Assembly: GCA_905221605.1 (NCBI GenBank)
Contig: CAJNDS010002080.1
Span: forward strand, 60,001 to 124,000
Length of the DNA: 64,000 bases
Direction: 5' to 3'
Origin: Symbiodinium natans
Lineage: Eukaryota; Sar; Dinophyceae; Suessiales; Symbiodiniaceae
The position numbers and the translations under genes were made by a program. Shown here piece by piece: positions 63,628 to 64,000 of the stretch. The notes beneath the pieces are model-generated. The model was not told the origin of the DNA. It saw only the letters and a program-made list of their open reading frames with translations, and did no database searches. How positions within the stretch are numbered: position 1 is the stretch's first letter; each line of letters opens with the position of its first letter.

Positions 63628-64000
63628 CTTATTAGAAGCCTTTTCTGACGTAGTCAGAAGGTTAGTAAGTCGGGGACTACAAGCAAGCCCTAAGCCGTAA
63701 GCCCTCTTCCCTAAACCCTAAACCGCAGCAAGTTAACACCTTTATGCCCTACACCCTGCCCTTGAGATACTACGATAAAGTCGACTCACTACCTCAACAG
63801 GGCTTCCCAGAAGGGGCTGAAGGAGCAGCCCTTTAAGTGCTAAGGCTTTGTGGATACGCTGTCAAGTGCTACTGCGTGCCTCAGCCCTTAGCCCCCCAAA
63901 GAAACCCTTCAGGGCCTTTTCTGCCAGTGCTTAGGGTTTAGGGCTTAGGGCATTAGGGTTTAGGGAGTCGAGGATCATGCCAACAGTCCTGGGCCAAGAT

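Noticed and set aside
1-64000. The window as a true chromosome end
   Set aside because: Arrays occur throughout and in both orientations, are short and degenerate, and are interleaved with exons; no terminal run of one orientation reaches either edge.
1-64000. Spliced-leader RNA, rRNA, tRNA or CRISPR features
   Set aside because: I looked for the dinoflagellate spliced-leader core and for rRNA- and tRNA-like structures by eye and found none; regular repeats are telomere-like or MITE copies, without unique spacers of constant length.

Overview
The window looks like nuclear DNA of a dinoflagellate or a close alveolate relative. The evidence is plant/alveolate-type telomere heptamers (TTTAGGG/CCCTAAA) in more than one hundred interstitial blocks, very short exons, frequent GC-AG as well as GT-AG introns, and coding signal that lies almost entirely on the minus strand, as expected for long unidirectional gene arrays. 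There is no bacterial or organellar gene organisation, and I found no rRNA, tRNA or spliced-leader RNA gene.

Best-supported genes, all minus strand: a complete four-exon XK-related (XKR) multi-pass membrane protein (3956-5436); a lipase class-3-like protein with a second domain (48142-49043, probably extended at both ends); a five-exon chain ending in an EF-hand-type exon (49526-51367); further EF-hand-type exons at 45433-45511 and 58780-58827; and short two-exon chains at 1043-2341, 21941-22180, 58158-58827, 59444-59649 and 61510-62319. About fifty further islands of 30-130 bp read as single exons with plausible splice sites. They are reported as exon candidates, without function, because each is too short to name.

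Layout by region: 0-18 kb, exon islands, XKR, and Cys-rich secreted-type exons at 11-16 kb; 18-20.7 kb, mostly telomere-like arrays and small inverted-repeat elements; 20-25 kb, exon islands plus a 380-bp CCCCTAAA array; 25-35 kb, exon islands, several MITE families and an 800-bp CA-rich minisatellite; 35.9-38.4 kb, a palindromic array and an AT-rich block with a 248-bp tandem duplication; 38.8-53.6 kb, the densest coding stretch; 53.9-56.3 kb, a repeat-poor stretch with unidentified ORFs; 56.3-64 kb, exon islands and the longest telomeric array (63182-63392).

The main observation is an ordered relation between exons and telomeric arrays. On the plus strand, exon islands tend to have CCCTAAA arrays on their left and TTTAGGG arrays on their right. 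In gene sense the introns therefore tend to begin with (GTTTAGGG)n, often at the first intron base, and to carry (CCCTAAA)n shortly before the 3' splice site. The two ends of an intron would be complementary. At least two arrays are also bounded by duplicated host sequence, which suggests how they were inserted.

Exons were chosen by eye from frame, third-position G/C, splice sites and phase. Many islands are open in several frames on both strands, so single-exon calls are hypotheses; multi-exon calls rest on matching phases.
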